Assembly (NCBI GenBank): GCA_049973945.1
Contig: JBMFJH010000005.1
Span: forward strand, 29,017 to 93,016
DNA: 64,000 nucleotides
Source: Acd1 sp049973945
GTDB taxonomy: Archaea > Thermoproteota > Thermoprotei_A > Sulfolobales > Sulfolobaceae
Direction of reading: 5' to 3'
Of the stretch, positions 1 through 8,498 are shown in pieces. The position numbers and the translations under genes are program-made. The notes below the pieces were generated by a model. The model searched no databases. It saw only the letters and a program-made list of their open reading frames with translations, and was not told the DNA's origin. Positions within the stretch are counted from its first letter, which is position 1. Each line of letters opens with the position of its first letter.

Positions 1-1
1 C

Positions 2-163
2 GTCTACAACGCCAAGGGCGTCAACGCGCTGATCCGCGCCTCGTCCAGGCTCGAGCTCAGGGGCAGGGTGGTGAGGGCCAAGCTGAGGCGGGAGGTGAAC
101 GCCGAGGAGGTCATCAGGCTGGGGGTCAGGATACTCGAGCCCTTCAGGCTCCCCGCGGTGTAG
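2..163 (+). CDS. C-terminal end of a paralogue of the cas10-adjacent protein
   Basis: The gene enters from outside the window; only the last 53 residues and the TAG stop are present. The translation (VYNAKGVNALIR... ending LGVRILEPFRLPAV) aligns end to end with the C-terminus of the protein at 31733-32134, which ends LGIRILEPFELPLV and follows cas10. Function is unknown. Because its only visible relative sits in a type III CRISPR locus, a second type III or related defence locus may lie just left of the window; that is inference. Confidence 0.75.
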   Translation, partial: VYNAKGVNALIRASSRLELRGRVVRAKLRREVNAEEVIRLGVRILEPFRLPAV

Positions 164-194
164 TGATGTCACTACTAGCGCCCCCTTAGGACGG

Positions 195-1106
195 CTAGTC
201 GGCCTTATACTTCTTCCATATCGCGACCACCCTCTCCGCCTCCTCCACGGTCTGGGCCACCCTAGCCACCTTCACCGCGTCGCGCACGTCCTTGAACCCC
301 GACGAGACCAACAGCCTCGCGACCCTCTCGGCGTAGTCCCTGGGCCTCCCCTCCCTCTTCTCGATCACCGCCGCCATCACCCCGACCAAGGTCTCGTCGT
401 CGTACTCCGGGATCCTCAGCACCATGAACCTGGAGAGGAGCTCCCTCCTCAGCCTCCTGACGTCGTTGGCCGCGGCGTAGACGTTGACTTCCAGCCGCTC
501 CTGGACGTGCACGCCGTGCTTGTCGACCTTGAGCAGGCCGTTCTCCATTAGGCCGAGCAGTACGGACTGATCCTCCCTGCCCAGCTTGTCTATCTCGTCT
601 ATCAGCAGGTACCTTGGCCTGAGGCCCAGCACCACCTCTGCTATCCCGGCCTTGGAGCTCTCGCCACCCATTACGTAGACCGAGCCCGGGAGCCTGGCCA
701 CCTCCATCAGGAACAGCGTCTTGGCAGTCGCCGGGGGGCCCACGAGCAGGATGTGGTGGAGCTTGCTCCTCAGGGACATGCGGAATAGCTCCTTCACGTC
801 GTCGAACCCCACAATGACGTCGAAGAGCTGGTCGGGGGTCACGTCCTCCCTGGGCCCCCGGTTCGCCTCCCCAGCTACCCCCACGAGGGCCCTCGCGGCG
901 TTCAAGTCCTTGAGCCTGTAGAGCGTCCTCTTGTTGGAGCGGTAAGTGACCTCGACTATCCCCTTGCTAACGAGCTTCAGGAGGACGTGCGGCGGGACGT
1001 TGACCTCCCACCACTCCCACGACCCCTCGGGGTTCCTCTCCTGGACAGGAAGGATCCTGAGGATCGCCTCCCTCTCCTTGTCGCTCAGCTCCGCTATCTT
1101 CACCAC
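195..1106 (-). CDS. MoxR-like AAA+ ATPase with N-terminal winged helix
   Basis: A 303-residue protein. The first ~75 residues look like a winged-helix domain. An AAA+ module follows: Walker A GPPATAKT at 123-130, Walker B YLLIDEID at 166-173, a sensor-1 Asn at about 214 (AAAND), and an LLSRF arginine finger at about 226. This set fits the MoxR/RuvB side of the AAA+ superfamily, whose members remodel protein or nucleoprotein complexes. The start is GTG within GTGGTGAAGATA, a context also seen at the start of the 9559-10233 gene. It ends facing the partial gene at the left edge. The substrate cannot be read from sequence. Confidence 0.8.
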   Translation of the reverse strand: MVKIAELSDKEREAILRILPVQERNPEGSWEWWEVNVPPHVLLKLVSKGIVEVTYRSNKRTLYRLKDLNAARALVGVAGEANRGPREDVTPDQLFDVIVGFDDVKELFRMSLRSKLHHILLVGPPATAKTLFLMEVARLPGSVYVMGGESSKAGIAEVVLGLRPRYLLIDEIDKLGREDQSVLLGLMENGLLKVDKHGVHVQERLEVNVYAAANDVRRLRRELLSRFMVLRIPEYDDETLVGVMAAVIEKREGRPRDYAERVARLLVSSGFKDVRDAVKVARVAQTVEEAERVVAIWKKYKAD

Positions 1107-1695
1107 CCCGGGGCGCCGCTGTGTGACGAACGATCCCCCGTCTTGAAAGCGCTGTGCGAACTACAGGCCCACCCCGGTCGTCCTCTCCAGGGGGCGACCA
1201 GTTGATCGCCGACGGAGGCTCAGGGCGTGAGTGCGCGAAGCCCTGCGAGCGCCCCGTAAGGGCCGGGGACGGGTCAATTTCAATTCCGTGGAGGATAGTT
1301 AGCGGAGCCAGTGAGCTGCGTCCTCGAGGACGGACGTCGTTTCGACCCTATTCGACGCGTGAGTCGACAGAGCTCTCGTTTCAGGTCGCTCTACGCGTGA
1401 AGCTTGAATTGGACTTCGTAATCGTCCTTGTAATGATAGCGTTAGGTCGCGGGCTACGCTGCGGGCGTCGCCACGTGTCGCGCTGCGCCCCGAGACGCCG
1501 CGTCCCGCTGACACGCAGAAGGATGGGGGTAGAGAGTAAGCCCTGAACCGAGACGACAATTTGTTCTCACGCGTCACCGATTCCCTTGCGTACTTCAGGT
1601 GAGCATTGCGACTCGGTTGCGCCCTTACGATCTAGAGGGTCGACCCAGAAAGAAGGGGGCTGAAAGCGATCGTACTCTTCATGAGGGATGGAACG
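1107..1695. other. Non-coding gap with a solo CRISPR-like repeat
   Basis: No ORF here has a credible start, promoter and protein-like composition. The one recognisable element is the single CRISPR-repeat-like sequence at 1278-1296, listed separately. Confidence 0.6.
1278..1296. repeat. Solitary CRISPR-repeat-like sequence
   Basis: The 19-mer TTTCAATTCCGTGGAGGAT matches the array repeats read in the same sense (TTTCAATTCCATAGAGGAT) with two mismatches. It lies about 9 kb from array 1 and has no second copy nearby. It may be a relic of a lost array, a trapped repeat, or a site that mimics crRNA. Confidence 0.5.
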
Positions 1696-2051
1696 TTAAA
1701 TTATTTCGGAGCTCCTCTTGGCCCCCTTCCTCACCAAGTCCTCGTCGTCGCTGGCCAGCGGGACGTTATACTTCCTGCTCAAGAACAGGTAGGTCGCGTC
1801 GTAGTAGGTTATCTTCTCTTCGACCGCAAGCCTTATCACCTCCTCGTTAAGGCCAACGCTCTCCACGTTGATGAACTTGAGAACCTTGGAGAAGTCCTCC
1901 AGTAAGTCCTGCCTCTTGACCTTCCACAGGAAGTTCCCTATCTCGTAGAAAGCCAGATCCGTGGTCAAACACTCCTTGAATAGGTCTACTGATTCGCCTC
2001 TCAGCCGTAGGACCAGGTTAATAATGGCTGAGTGTCTAACACGTACTTCAT
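1696..2051 (-). pseudogene. PIN-domain toxin (VapC-like), frameshifted near the N-terminus
   Basis: Starting from the ATG at 2051, which overlaps the antitoxin stop as ATGA, translation gives MKYVLDT and then runs into a stop at TGA. In the neighbouring frame the protein resumes as AIINLVLRLRGESVDLFKEC and continues to the end (...DATYLFLSRKYNVPLASDDEDL). The MKYVLDT start with its first acidic residue, and the late D-A-T and D-D-E-D residues, fit a PIN ribonuclease. One missing base near 2031 explains the break. VapC toxins cleave RNA and are held by VapB. If the frameshift is real the toxin is inactive; a sequencing error is also possible. Confidence 0.75.
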
Positions 2052-2266
2052 CTCTCCCTGTCCTCTCTGATTAACCTGGCTACCTCTTCTTTGGGGATTT
2101 TAAGCTCCTCGGCTATCCTCTCGGCAGACAGCCTGGCTTCCTCTTCTTTTCTGCGTACTTCCTCCTCCAGCGCCCTTCTCAACACCTCGGAGACGTTGAT
2201 GTCGTACTTCTTGACCTTCTCTAACGGCTCCCTCTGGACTTCAGTGGACACCGTGACCCAGTCCAT
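2048..2266 (-). CDS. VapB-like antitoxin (ribbon-helix-helix type)
   Basis: A 72-residue protein: a short N-terminal beta strand (WVTVSTEVQREPLEKVKKY), a predicted helix pair (DINVSEVLRRALEEEVRRKEEE), then a charged tail. This is the usual layout of a VapB antitoxin, which represses its own operon and blocks the adjacent PIN toxin. Its TGA stop overlaps the toxin ATG. It appears intact although the toxin is frameshifted. Confidence 0.75.
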   Translation of the reverse strand: MDWVTVSTEVQREPLEKVKKYDINVSEVLRRALEEEVRRKEEEARLSAERIAEELKIPKEEVARLIREDRER

Positions 2267-2608
2267 GAGTTTTACTACCCTGCATGGAGCTATTATTTTT
2301 GCTGTAAGAATCGCGTTGTCCTGTTCGTGTCCGATTCTGCGTTTGGATGAGCTTTCATATTCGGTTGAGCCCTAAGCAGGTGAGGGCATTTACTACATGG
2401 GTAGGTGCGCGGTAGGCTTAGCAATAGATGAGATGAACCGGGTCGAAACTAAGCTCAATTACTAAAGTTACATTTTGATGGGACTGAGCAAGCCATAAGA
2501 CTTTTAAGTTAAGTGGTGAGAATACTTTCCAGGAGCATGAATTTTAAACAAAGGCGAGAAGAGGTAACCGCTCACTTATGACAATTCAGCTGTTTCAGTT
2601 GGCGATGC
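2267..2608. other. Intergenic region without a recognisable feature
   Basis: AT-rich sequence between the antitoxin start and the 3' end of the next leftward gene. No coding potential or repeat was noticed. Confidence 0.5.
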
Positions 2609-3808
2609 CTAATCTCCTTTCAAGTACTTTCCGTCGATCACTAAACGCGTGTCTATTAACCATGTATCGGGTTCAAGGCTCAACATTCGCTCGCAGAACT
2701 TATACTTTTCCCGAAGATTCCTGTTTCTAGACCTGAGGTTGCCTTTAAATTCTAGGTGCCCTTCTCTATTCGTTCTTAGAAATACACGTACCGAAGACGT
2801 ACTACCAGTCGTAATCCTGTAGGTAACAGACTCTAAACCCCTAGACCTCACACGTAGCCTCGTTTCGTTTCCTATACCAACAGGAACCGATTCAACAAGT
2901 AGTTCGGGCGGCTCAATGGATCTAGACAAGTAGTTGACAAACCTCGAATACTCGGGCAGGTGAAGATGCTCGAAGAATATCCTGGTAAGTGTTAGGTGGC
3001 CGAAGTACGCTGCAAGTGCACTCGACAGAACATAGTTTTTGAAGTTTAAGACGTCTCGCGACATCATACCACTTGCGTCGACATGCAAACGAGTGGGTCC
3101 GCTTCCTTGGTGCCCACCCGGACCGCCCCTACCCCTCGCTCCTGATGCGCCTGTCAAAGCCCTCAAATCGCCTGTATCGATTACCTGCAAGTATGCTTTG
3201 TAGAGTCCAAAAGCGGTGGCCATCGCCTCTTCGTCCTTCTGACCGTGTGCAGGTCCGCCGGCCCAGTGGTATCGTTCGTGATTGAACAGGTAAGTCAACG
3301 AGACGTCCCTGGTGACTTTAGCAGCGACGTTTTTAACTAGTTCAAAGGGGATCCCTAGCTTTTGACCGCCACCCATCCCGCCACCCAGGTTCTTAGCTAT
3401 TTGCTTGATGAACGTTCCCACGTTCGCCAGGTACAACCTCGTCACCCACCTAGCGATCCTGTCCACGTTGTAATAAACGACGTCTCTACTCGGACAATAG
3501 ACGGCCAAGTACTCCATGCATTGAATCCCCTTGAGGTAATTCTCGTATAGTTTTTCTACATCTTTGTTGAAGGACTTCGATTCCGCGAATAACTTCACCA
3601 CGTCAGCAACGTCCATGTCGCTTTCGACGTCGGCACTACCTTTAGTGCGCGCAAGAATATTCAGCACCTCGTCAACATCGACGAGTAGGTCTACATAGTC
3701 GCTCCCCTTGGGCTCGAGCTCAGTCTTACGTCGGGAAAACTCCAAAACCGTTGGTGGCTCACACCTTATGTCGCAACTGTTACACTCGCAGGAATAAGCG
3801 GGAACCAT
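2609..3808 (-). CDS. Unrecognised Cys-rich protein with an HExxH metallopeptidase-like motif
   Basis: A 399-residue protein of no family I recognise. The N-terminus carries four cysteines within ten residues (C7, C9, C12, C16), suggesting metal binding. HERYH at 177-181 matches the HExxH zinc-peptidase signature, with acidic residues (DEE) about 12 positions later that could supply a third ligand. A Gly-rich stretch (LGGGMGGGQ) lies at about 141-149. No signal peptide is seen. The ATG at 3808 has a TATA box (TTTTTAAATC, about 3827-3836) at leaderless spacing. Its base composition is less GC-rich than its neighbours, so transfer is possible. A peptidase role is inferred from the motif only. 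Confidence 0.65.
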   Translation of the reverse strand: MVPAYSCECNSCDIRCEPPTVLEFSRRKTELEPKGSDYVDLLVDVDEVLNILARTKGSADVESDMDVADVVKLFAESKSFNKDVEKLYENYLKGIQCMEYLAVYCPSRDVVYYNVDRIARWVTRLYLANVGTFIKQIAKNLGGGMGGGQKLGIPFELVKNVAAKVTRDVSLTYLFNHERYHWAGGPAHGQKDEEAMATAFGLYKAYLQVIDTGDLRALTGASGARGRGGPGGHQGSGPTRLHVDASGMMSRDVLNFKNYVLSSALAAYFGHLTLTRIFFEHLHLPEYSRFVNYLSRSIEPPELLVESVPVGIGNETRLRVRSRGLESVTYRITTGSTSSVRVFLRTNREGHLEFKGNLRSRNRNLREKYKFCERMLSLEPDTWLIDTRLVIDGKYLKGD

Positions 3809-4676
3809 TGACGATAGATTTCAGAAGGATTTAAAAAACCTTATTTATCCTTGATCGTCAACTAGCTGTACGGTTAACATAACGGCAAAAGATACACGTG
3901 ATCTATTATGGCACGAGGCAGTTGCTACTGTATTTCACGTGTAAGATAGGTTACAGCTCAAACTCACAGACATTCAACGATAACCCACCCTGACGTTGTA
4001 CTTCGCTGGCCTGGCTGGCTTTTCATCTTTTAACGTAATAGGTCGACTGAGTGACCCATCGTTAAAACTCTAAGCGACTCATAGAAGGACGATGACTAGG
4101 TAGCTTAATTGTCCATAACTGAGCTTTATGGCAAGAGAAGCGTCGGATGCTACTGGGAGAATGGCAGGGAAAAATAGCTCACATAAAGTAACTAAGGTTG
4201 CGCCACTATAGGAGGCTAAACAGACTCTCTAGTAAGTTCTTGACACTTGGAGTAAAGTCCTCAGAACCTTTAACTTATTCATGTATATGTGTCATGATAT
4301 GAATGGTTAGTAAGTTGATGACGAAACCCTAGTTAATTAATTGAATAACTACCCCTTAAGGGATGATCAAGCTGGCTTTACATTTGTGACAAATGCTAGT
4401 AGCGATTCCGTGTTTACTAATTAAGCCGATTTTTATAGGGCTGTTTAGAATCGAAATTTTCTAACTTTTTCATGAATTATCGTCAAGGCAATATCGCTTC
4501 TCTCAGAGTCCAGTCAAGAGCTCAGGATCTCCTTCTTCGAAAGCGAGATAAATCGGAGGGTTTGACCGTCGGCGTTAAAACCCCCTGAGCCTAGTTACTA
4601 ACACAAGCTCTGATTTCTAATTATCACTTCGTCTCTTTTCTTGAGTGATAATCGTTTGACCAGTCGACGCGTTGGA
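3809..4676. other. Long AT-rich intergenic region
   Basis: About 870 bases, clearly more AT-rich than the rest of the window. No ORF with protein-like composition, no repeat family and no tRNA were seen. The right end lies downstream of the ankyrin gene; the left end holds the promoter of the gene at 2609-3808. Confidence 0.5.
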
Positions 4677-4946
4677 CTACGTCTTTTTAGTTTTTCCCAT
4701 TCCCATAATAGCGAGGTGGAGGGGGGTATTACCTTCAGCATTTCGGGCGTTGACGTCGGCACCATGTTCGACCAAGAATTTTACGATATCGAGATAACCG
4801 TACCAGGCCGCTAGGTGGAGGGGGGTATTGCCATCTTTGTCTCTAATGTTCACATCACATTGGTGGATTTCGACTAAATATTTGACGCGTTGTAGATCTC
4901 CTTCCTCAACGGCTTCAAACAATTCCTCACAGTTTACATTGGCCAT
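4677..4946 (-). CDS. Small ankyrin-repeat protein
   Basis: An 89-residue protein beginning MANVNCEELFEAVEEGD. It has about two and a half ankyrin repeats: GNTPLHLAAWYGYLDIVKFL and GNTPLHLAIMGMGK carry the consensus TPLH turn and helix pattern. The last repeat is cut short by an IMGMGKTKKT tail. The ATG at 4946 is preferred over an upstream TTG because the TATA box TTTAATAAT (about 4969-4977) lies at leaderless spacing. Ankyrin repeats bind proteins. Stand-alone short forms are uncommon in crenarchaea, so this may be acquired or the stump of a longer gene. Confidence 0.75.
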   Translation of the reverse strand: MANVNCEELFEAVEEGDLQRVKYLVEIHQCDVNIRDKDGNTPLHLAAWYGYLDIVKFLVEHGADVNARNAEGNTPLHLAIMGMGKTKKT

Positions 4947-5289
4947 GTGATACGACAAGATTAGACAATTATTAAATGTTTCGATATTATGCTAAGGCCT
5001 CGCTCTTAAGGTGCGTCTAAAAGATATAACCCGTTAGGAGATCCCTCGTCGTTGGCTTCGCAAATGACCCCCCGGAACGAGAAGAGGTGCTCGGGGCCCA
5101 CCTCGCTACCGGGCCCGACGCGCGCCGCGAACGCCCCTATAGTCTCGTAATCCGAGCCACTCGAAAAGGGTTTGAGTGACAGCCGTGGACGCACGTAGAG
5201 TGAACGCTTTTAATGTCTTTAGCCCTTCCTAAAACTGCGACGTCATTCAAGTTGTCGACTTCGACGAACTCGAGGAGAGGAAGAGAGCT
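4947..5289. other. Intergenic region
   Basis: No supported gene. A 62-codon leftward ORF (5006-5194) has no promoter at its start and no recognisable motif. Confidence 0.4.
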
Positions 5290-5760
5290 ATGGCCGTGGC
5301 GGCCAAGCTCGGGAACGACGCAGTCCTGCAAAGGGTGGTCGAGCTCCTCGCCGAGGACGTGCGAGACGAGGAGGCCTGCTCCGCCCTCTCCGACGGGATT
5401 AAGGCGGTGGTCATCGCGTGGGGGAGGTAGAGGGCCGTCGTGCTCTTCGTCCTCATGAGGGAGAAGTACGGGGCCGAGCTCTACCAGATCCGCGACGACC
5501 TGGTGATCGCGGTGGACAAGGTGAAGCTCAACGAGTTCCTCAAGAACGAGGGCGTCTTCATCGTGGTCGACAAGAAGAGGGTGAAGTTCGTGAGCGAGGT
5601 AGAGCTGGACGGCTCCACGATACCGGTCCTGATACAGGAGGAGCCCCTCAACTTCATCTACGACCTGATGTACGTGGACAGGGAAGACCACATGGCGTTG
5701 TGCAGCCCCAACCTCATCCAGGCGGGCCTGCGGGCGCACGCGCAGTCGTCTAAGCGTTAG
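5290..5760 (+). pseudogene. Unrecognised gene interrupted by an in-frame TAG
   Basis: One frame reads MAVAAKLGNDAVLQRVVELL... to VVIAWGR, then TAG at 5428-5430, then RAVVLFVLMREKYGAELYQI and on to the stop at 5760. Both sides have protein-like composition, so either one gene carries an amber codon or two small genes abut, the second starting at the GTG at 5440 (106 residues). No family was recognised. An ATG at 5214 in another frame reads towards the same protein and would need a second frameshift. Confidence 0.45.
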
Positions 5761-6095
5761 GGTAGCCGAGCGCCGCGATAAATTACCCTCTCCTTCGCCC
5801 CTCCTCCTCGAGGCGACGGTAGCTGGGACAGGGGGCTCGCCCTAGGAGCTGGGGTAAGGTGGCGGGACTAAAAATGCGTGAATCGAGTTAGCCGTATCCC
5901 CACCCGCGACGCTACGGTGGGGGGAAGCGTCTGTCGGTACGGCAGTCCCGACCTCCCAAGTCTGGAAGGGTGCGTGAGGGACTGCCGTCGCAACGTTTTA
6001 CTTCCGCGTTCAATGAACCCGGCGGAGAGTCCCTGGACGCGGGGAGATAGAAGCGCGGGACGTCCGCGACGCGGAGGGCCACCTCTCAGGGAACC
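5761..6095. other. Intergenic region
   Basis: GC-rich sequence with overlapping ORFs on both strands, none with a promoter or recognisable domain. Confidence 0.4.
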
Positions 6096-6326
6096 TCAGT
6101 CCAACCCGCTCAACTTCCTTATTAAGGCGTCCCTGCTGACCCTCCCAGTCGCCCTTAGCCGGGCCTCCGCCCTCAGTGCTGCGGTCGTTTCGGTCGGTCG
6201 ACTCCACATGCTAAGCACCCACAACACGCTGTTGGGGTCGGTGACGGCCTTGACTTTGAACTCGCGGTTCATCAGGACTATCATGTAGCAGTCCTTCACG
6301 CCGTCGACGTACCTGATACAAACCAT
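6096..6326 (-). CDS. Small hypothetical protein
   Basis: A 76-residue protein beginning MVCIRYVDGVKDCYMIVLM. The ATG at 6326 has a TATA-like CGTAAAAGA about 25 bases upstream, consistent with leaderless transcription. It lies 47 bases beyond the two-gene unit 6374-7041 on the same strand. The N-terminal half looks like a beta sheet; the C-terminal half is Arg/Ala-rich. No family was recognised. Confidence 0.5.
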   Translation of the reverse strand: MVCIRYVDGVKDCYMIVLMNREFKVKAVTDPNSVLWVLSMWSRPTETTAALRAEARLRATGRVSRDALIRKLSGLD

Positions 6327-6373
6327 CGTGCTTGTCGCGGAGATCTTTTACGTTTCGACGCCGTCTATGTCGC

Positions 6374-6598
6374 TCAACGGCCTGAACGGGTCGAATATAT
6401 CATCGGCATCGTCTTACCGCAGTTCTTCACGATGCAGTTGATCACGACGAGCTTGACCGTCTTGTCCAGGTCGTTCCTGTGCAACAGCCTCAGCAGGGCC
6501 TGTGGCTCGTCTGACTCGTCGCTGTTGTCGCCCAGGGCTTCGGTTATGATCCTGATGAAGTCGGAGGGCGAGACCGACTGGCCCTGCACCACGATCAA
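6374..6598 (-). CDS. Small hypothetical protein, second gene of a unit
   Basis: A 74-residue protein starting at a TTG that overlaps the stop of the upstream gene as TTGA, the same coupling seen between csa1 and cas1 in this window. It is mostly helical and acidic (GDNSDESDEPQALLRLL). No family was recognised. The overlap argues that it is a real, translationally coupled gene. Confidence 0.55.
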   Translation of the reverse strand: MIVVQGQSVSPSDFIRIITEALGDNSDESDEPQALLRLLHRNDLDKTVKLVVINCIVKNCGKTMPMIYSTRSGR

Positions 6599-7041
6599 CC
6601 ACCTGGTTGAGGTTTGACTTCAGCGGTCTCGGCCTCTTCCTGGCTCGGTGGCTTAATCTTGACGGAGAAGCAGATGGGGAAGCCTGGGACTTCGTTGATG
6701 TCGTCTGGGTTCACGTTGATTTCGGTGGCGTGCTTAATCAGTTTCGCCCTCATTTTCGCCACGAGTTCACAGAACTTGGTCTCGGGAACACGACACACTG
6801 ACGTCGCTATATACGCGTCTATCGACGATGCAATGATGCCAGATATGACGATATCTTTCATTTCCTCTGGGATGTATATTTGAATCTTGTCCCTCTCGTT
6901 GACGAACTTTACCACGCCGTTCTCGTCAACGACATAATATTCACTCGGTGGCACTGCGTTAAGGCATTTGACGAGGTATTCCATGACGGGTTCTGGTATA
7001 ATTATCCTATCGTCTTCCTTGCCAAGAACGTAGTACTTCAT
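6595..7041 (-). CDS. Hypothetical protein, first gene of a two-gene unit
   Basis: A 148-residue protein beginning MKYYVLGKEDDRIIIPEPVM. It has alternating strands and helices, three cysteines and a Pro/Glu/Thr-rich tail. A TATA box (GCTTATTAT, about 7066-7074) lies at leaderless spacing from the ATG at 7041. No domain was recognised. The surrounding run of small orphan genes resembles cargo of an integrated plasmid or virus, but no integrase is visible. Confidence 0.6.
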   Translation of the reverse strand: MKYYVLGKEDDRIIIPEPVMEYLVKCLNAVPPSEYYVVDENGVVKFVNERDKIQIYIPEEMKDIVISGIIASSIDAYIATSVCRVPETKFCELVAKMRAKLIKHATEINVNPDDINEVPGFPICFSVKIKPPSQEEAETAEVKPQPGG

Positions 7042-7084
7042 AGATATCCCCTAATCCCCCATCTTGACTGATAATAAGCTTTAC

Positions 7085-7231
7085 GTGAGTTTGACACTGG
7101 TCATCGGTTCCCTTTACAACGGTACGCGACCCAGGCTGGTGGCCACGAACCTCACCGAAAGGATAAAACTCTTCAAGGTGGCGATCTTCCTGAACCTAGA
7201 GCCCTGCAAGAGCCTATCCGAGCGTAGGTAG
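7085..7231 (+). CDS. Very small ORF, doubtful
   Basis: A 48-residue reading frame from a GTG (VSLTLVIGSLYNGTRPRLVA...) diverging from the gene at 6595-7041. The composition is protein-like, but no separate promoter at the right distance is visible and it may be a fragment. Confidence 0.3.
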   Translation: MSLTLVIGSLYNGTRPRLVATNLTERIKLFKVAIFLNLEPCKSLSERR

Positions 7232-7377
7232 CGGGCCTCCAGGCTCGCAAATACCGGATGCCAAGCAAGCTCAGAGACTTCGTGAACGGGTGAGGGTCAT
7301 ACGCTAACCGACGCCGGGGCCTTTGCTCCGACCGAAGAGGTTTGCGAGATGATTTGGAAAATCTGACCCCCGCCCGA

Positions 7378-7710
7378 TCACGAGTAGGGGCAGATCGTCC
7401 CGTACAGGCACGACTTGCAGAAGGGGTTCCTCTCTTCCTCGACCTCCTCCAGGAGGCTCGACAGGTAATCCAGCGCGCCGGCGTTGGGTATCACCAGATC
7501 GCCTACGTCTTCGCCCGGCGTGGTCGGGACTATCAGGGTCGCGCGGCTCTCCTCCCCCCTCATGCACATGTAAGCGATGATCACGGCCCTCCCGTAGATG
7601 TGCCTCAGGCTCCGCCTGCTTATCGTCGATTCGACGACCAGGTTCCCCACGACCGAGTCTGGGATCCCCACCACCCCCACCCACTCGCCGGCTAAGAAGT
7701 AGACTTCCAT
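7378..7710 (-). CDS. Mini Cas4-like protein with an Fe-S type Cys motif
   Basis: A 110-residue protein. The C-terminal FCKSCLYGTIC has the C-x2-C-x5-C spacing of the Cas4/AddB-type iron-sulfur cluster, and a further Cys lies near the middle (YMCMRGEE). The stretch GIPDSVVGNLVVESTIS aligns with the PD-(D/E)xK core of Cas4, with Asp and Glu kept but the usual Lys of ExK replaced by Thr. It is about two thirds of normal Cas4 length. Cas4 trims prespacers; viruses also carry small Cas4 proteins. With a changed active site this may be a non-catalytic relative or a remnant. Confidence 0.5.
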   Translation of the reverse strand: MEVYFLAGEWVGVVGIPDSVVGNLVVESTISRRSLRHIYGRAVIIAYMCMRGEESRATLIVPTTPGEDVGDLVIPNAGALDYLSSLLEEVEEERNPFCKSCLYGTICPYS

Positions 7711-8083
7711 CCTCAGACCAGCAGTGGCGTGAGGCCCCGAGGGGAGCTCGGTGACCGCCGGGCTTGCGACAAAGCGGTTGGGGGACTGGGTCTTCGAACG
7801 TTCAGGGTGCGAGTTGAAGGGGAAGCCTCGGATAACGGCGAGAAGTACGGCGACTACCGGTCGCCGGTGTTACCCGTCGGGGGGCCGAGGTTTCGCGGAG
7901 CGGCTCATAGCTCGCCCCTCGACAGTCCGCCTGGGTCGGGCTTGCATTGCGGCCGAACCGGCTAAGGACTCGTCGAACGCTGACGGAGGGGAGGCTCCTC
8001 GGAGGGCCATAGCGGTCGTAGCGGCGCAACCGGGCCTAAAAAACCCGCCGCTACGCTTAAATCCCGTCTCGGGACTTCACCTC
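7711..8083. other. Intergenic region with the promoter of the next gene
   Basis: No gene supported. A TATA-like GCTTAAAT at about 8055-8062 serves the gene starting at 8084. Confidence 0.45.
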
Positions 8084-8338
8084 GTGGGCGACGAGGACGT
8101 CCTTTTCTTCCTCGAGATGACCGAGCTGCTCGGCCTGGACTGCGTCGATCAAGAGGAGTTCAACAGGGTGTCGCTCACCGAGAACCTGGACTTGTACGTC
8201 CAAAGGTTGAAGCTCCTCTGCTCGAAAGGGTTGTACGACCAGGTGAGGAACGTCAGGGCCCTGAAGAACTGCGACCCCGAGGAGGTCTGCAACGCGGTGC
8301 TGGGGGCGAGGGAGAAGTTCGGCTGGCTGTTCGAGTAA
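8084..8338 (+). CDS. Small hypothetical protein
   Basis: An 84-residue acidic, mostly helical protein (VGDEDVLFFLEMTELLGLDC...). The GTG at 8084 is chosen over far-upstream starts because GCTTAAAT lies about 25 bases before it and the sequence further upstream does not look coding. Four cysteines are spread through the chain. No family was recognised. Confidence 0.55.
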   Translation: MGDEDVLFFLEMTELLGLDCVDQEEFNRVSLTENLDLYVQRLKLLCSKGLYDQVRNVRALKNCDPEEVCNAVLGAREKFGWLFE

Positions 8339-8498
8339 GGCCCTCCGCCGACTCCACAGCGATCGACGCGAGCTACCCAGAGAACTTCAGCAGCGACGAG
8401 GCTAGCCCTACTTCCTTACCCGCGTCCGCGGTGTTCTCGAACAACCCCGGCCGAAGCCCAGTCAACGATTTAATTGCCAAATCAAATTAATAGTGCCC

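Noticed and set aside
5137..5739. A 200-codon minus-strand ORF.
   Set aside because: It is antisense to the better-supported plus-strand gene at 5290-5760 and rich in His, Val and Leu as expected for a shadow frame.
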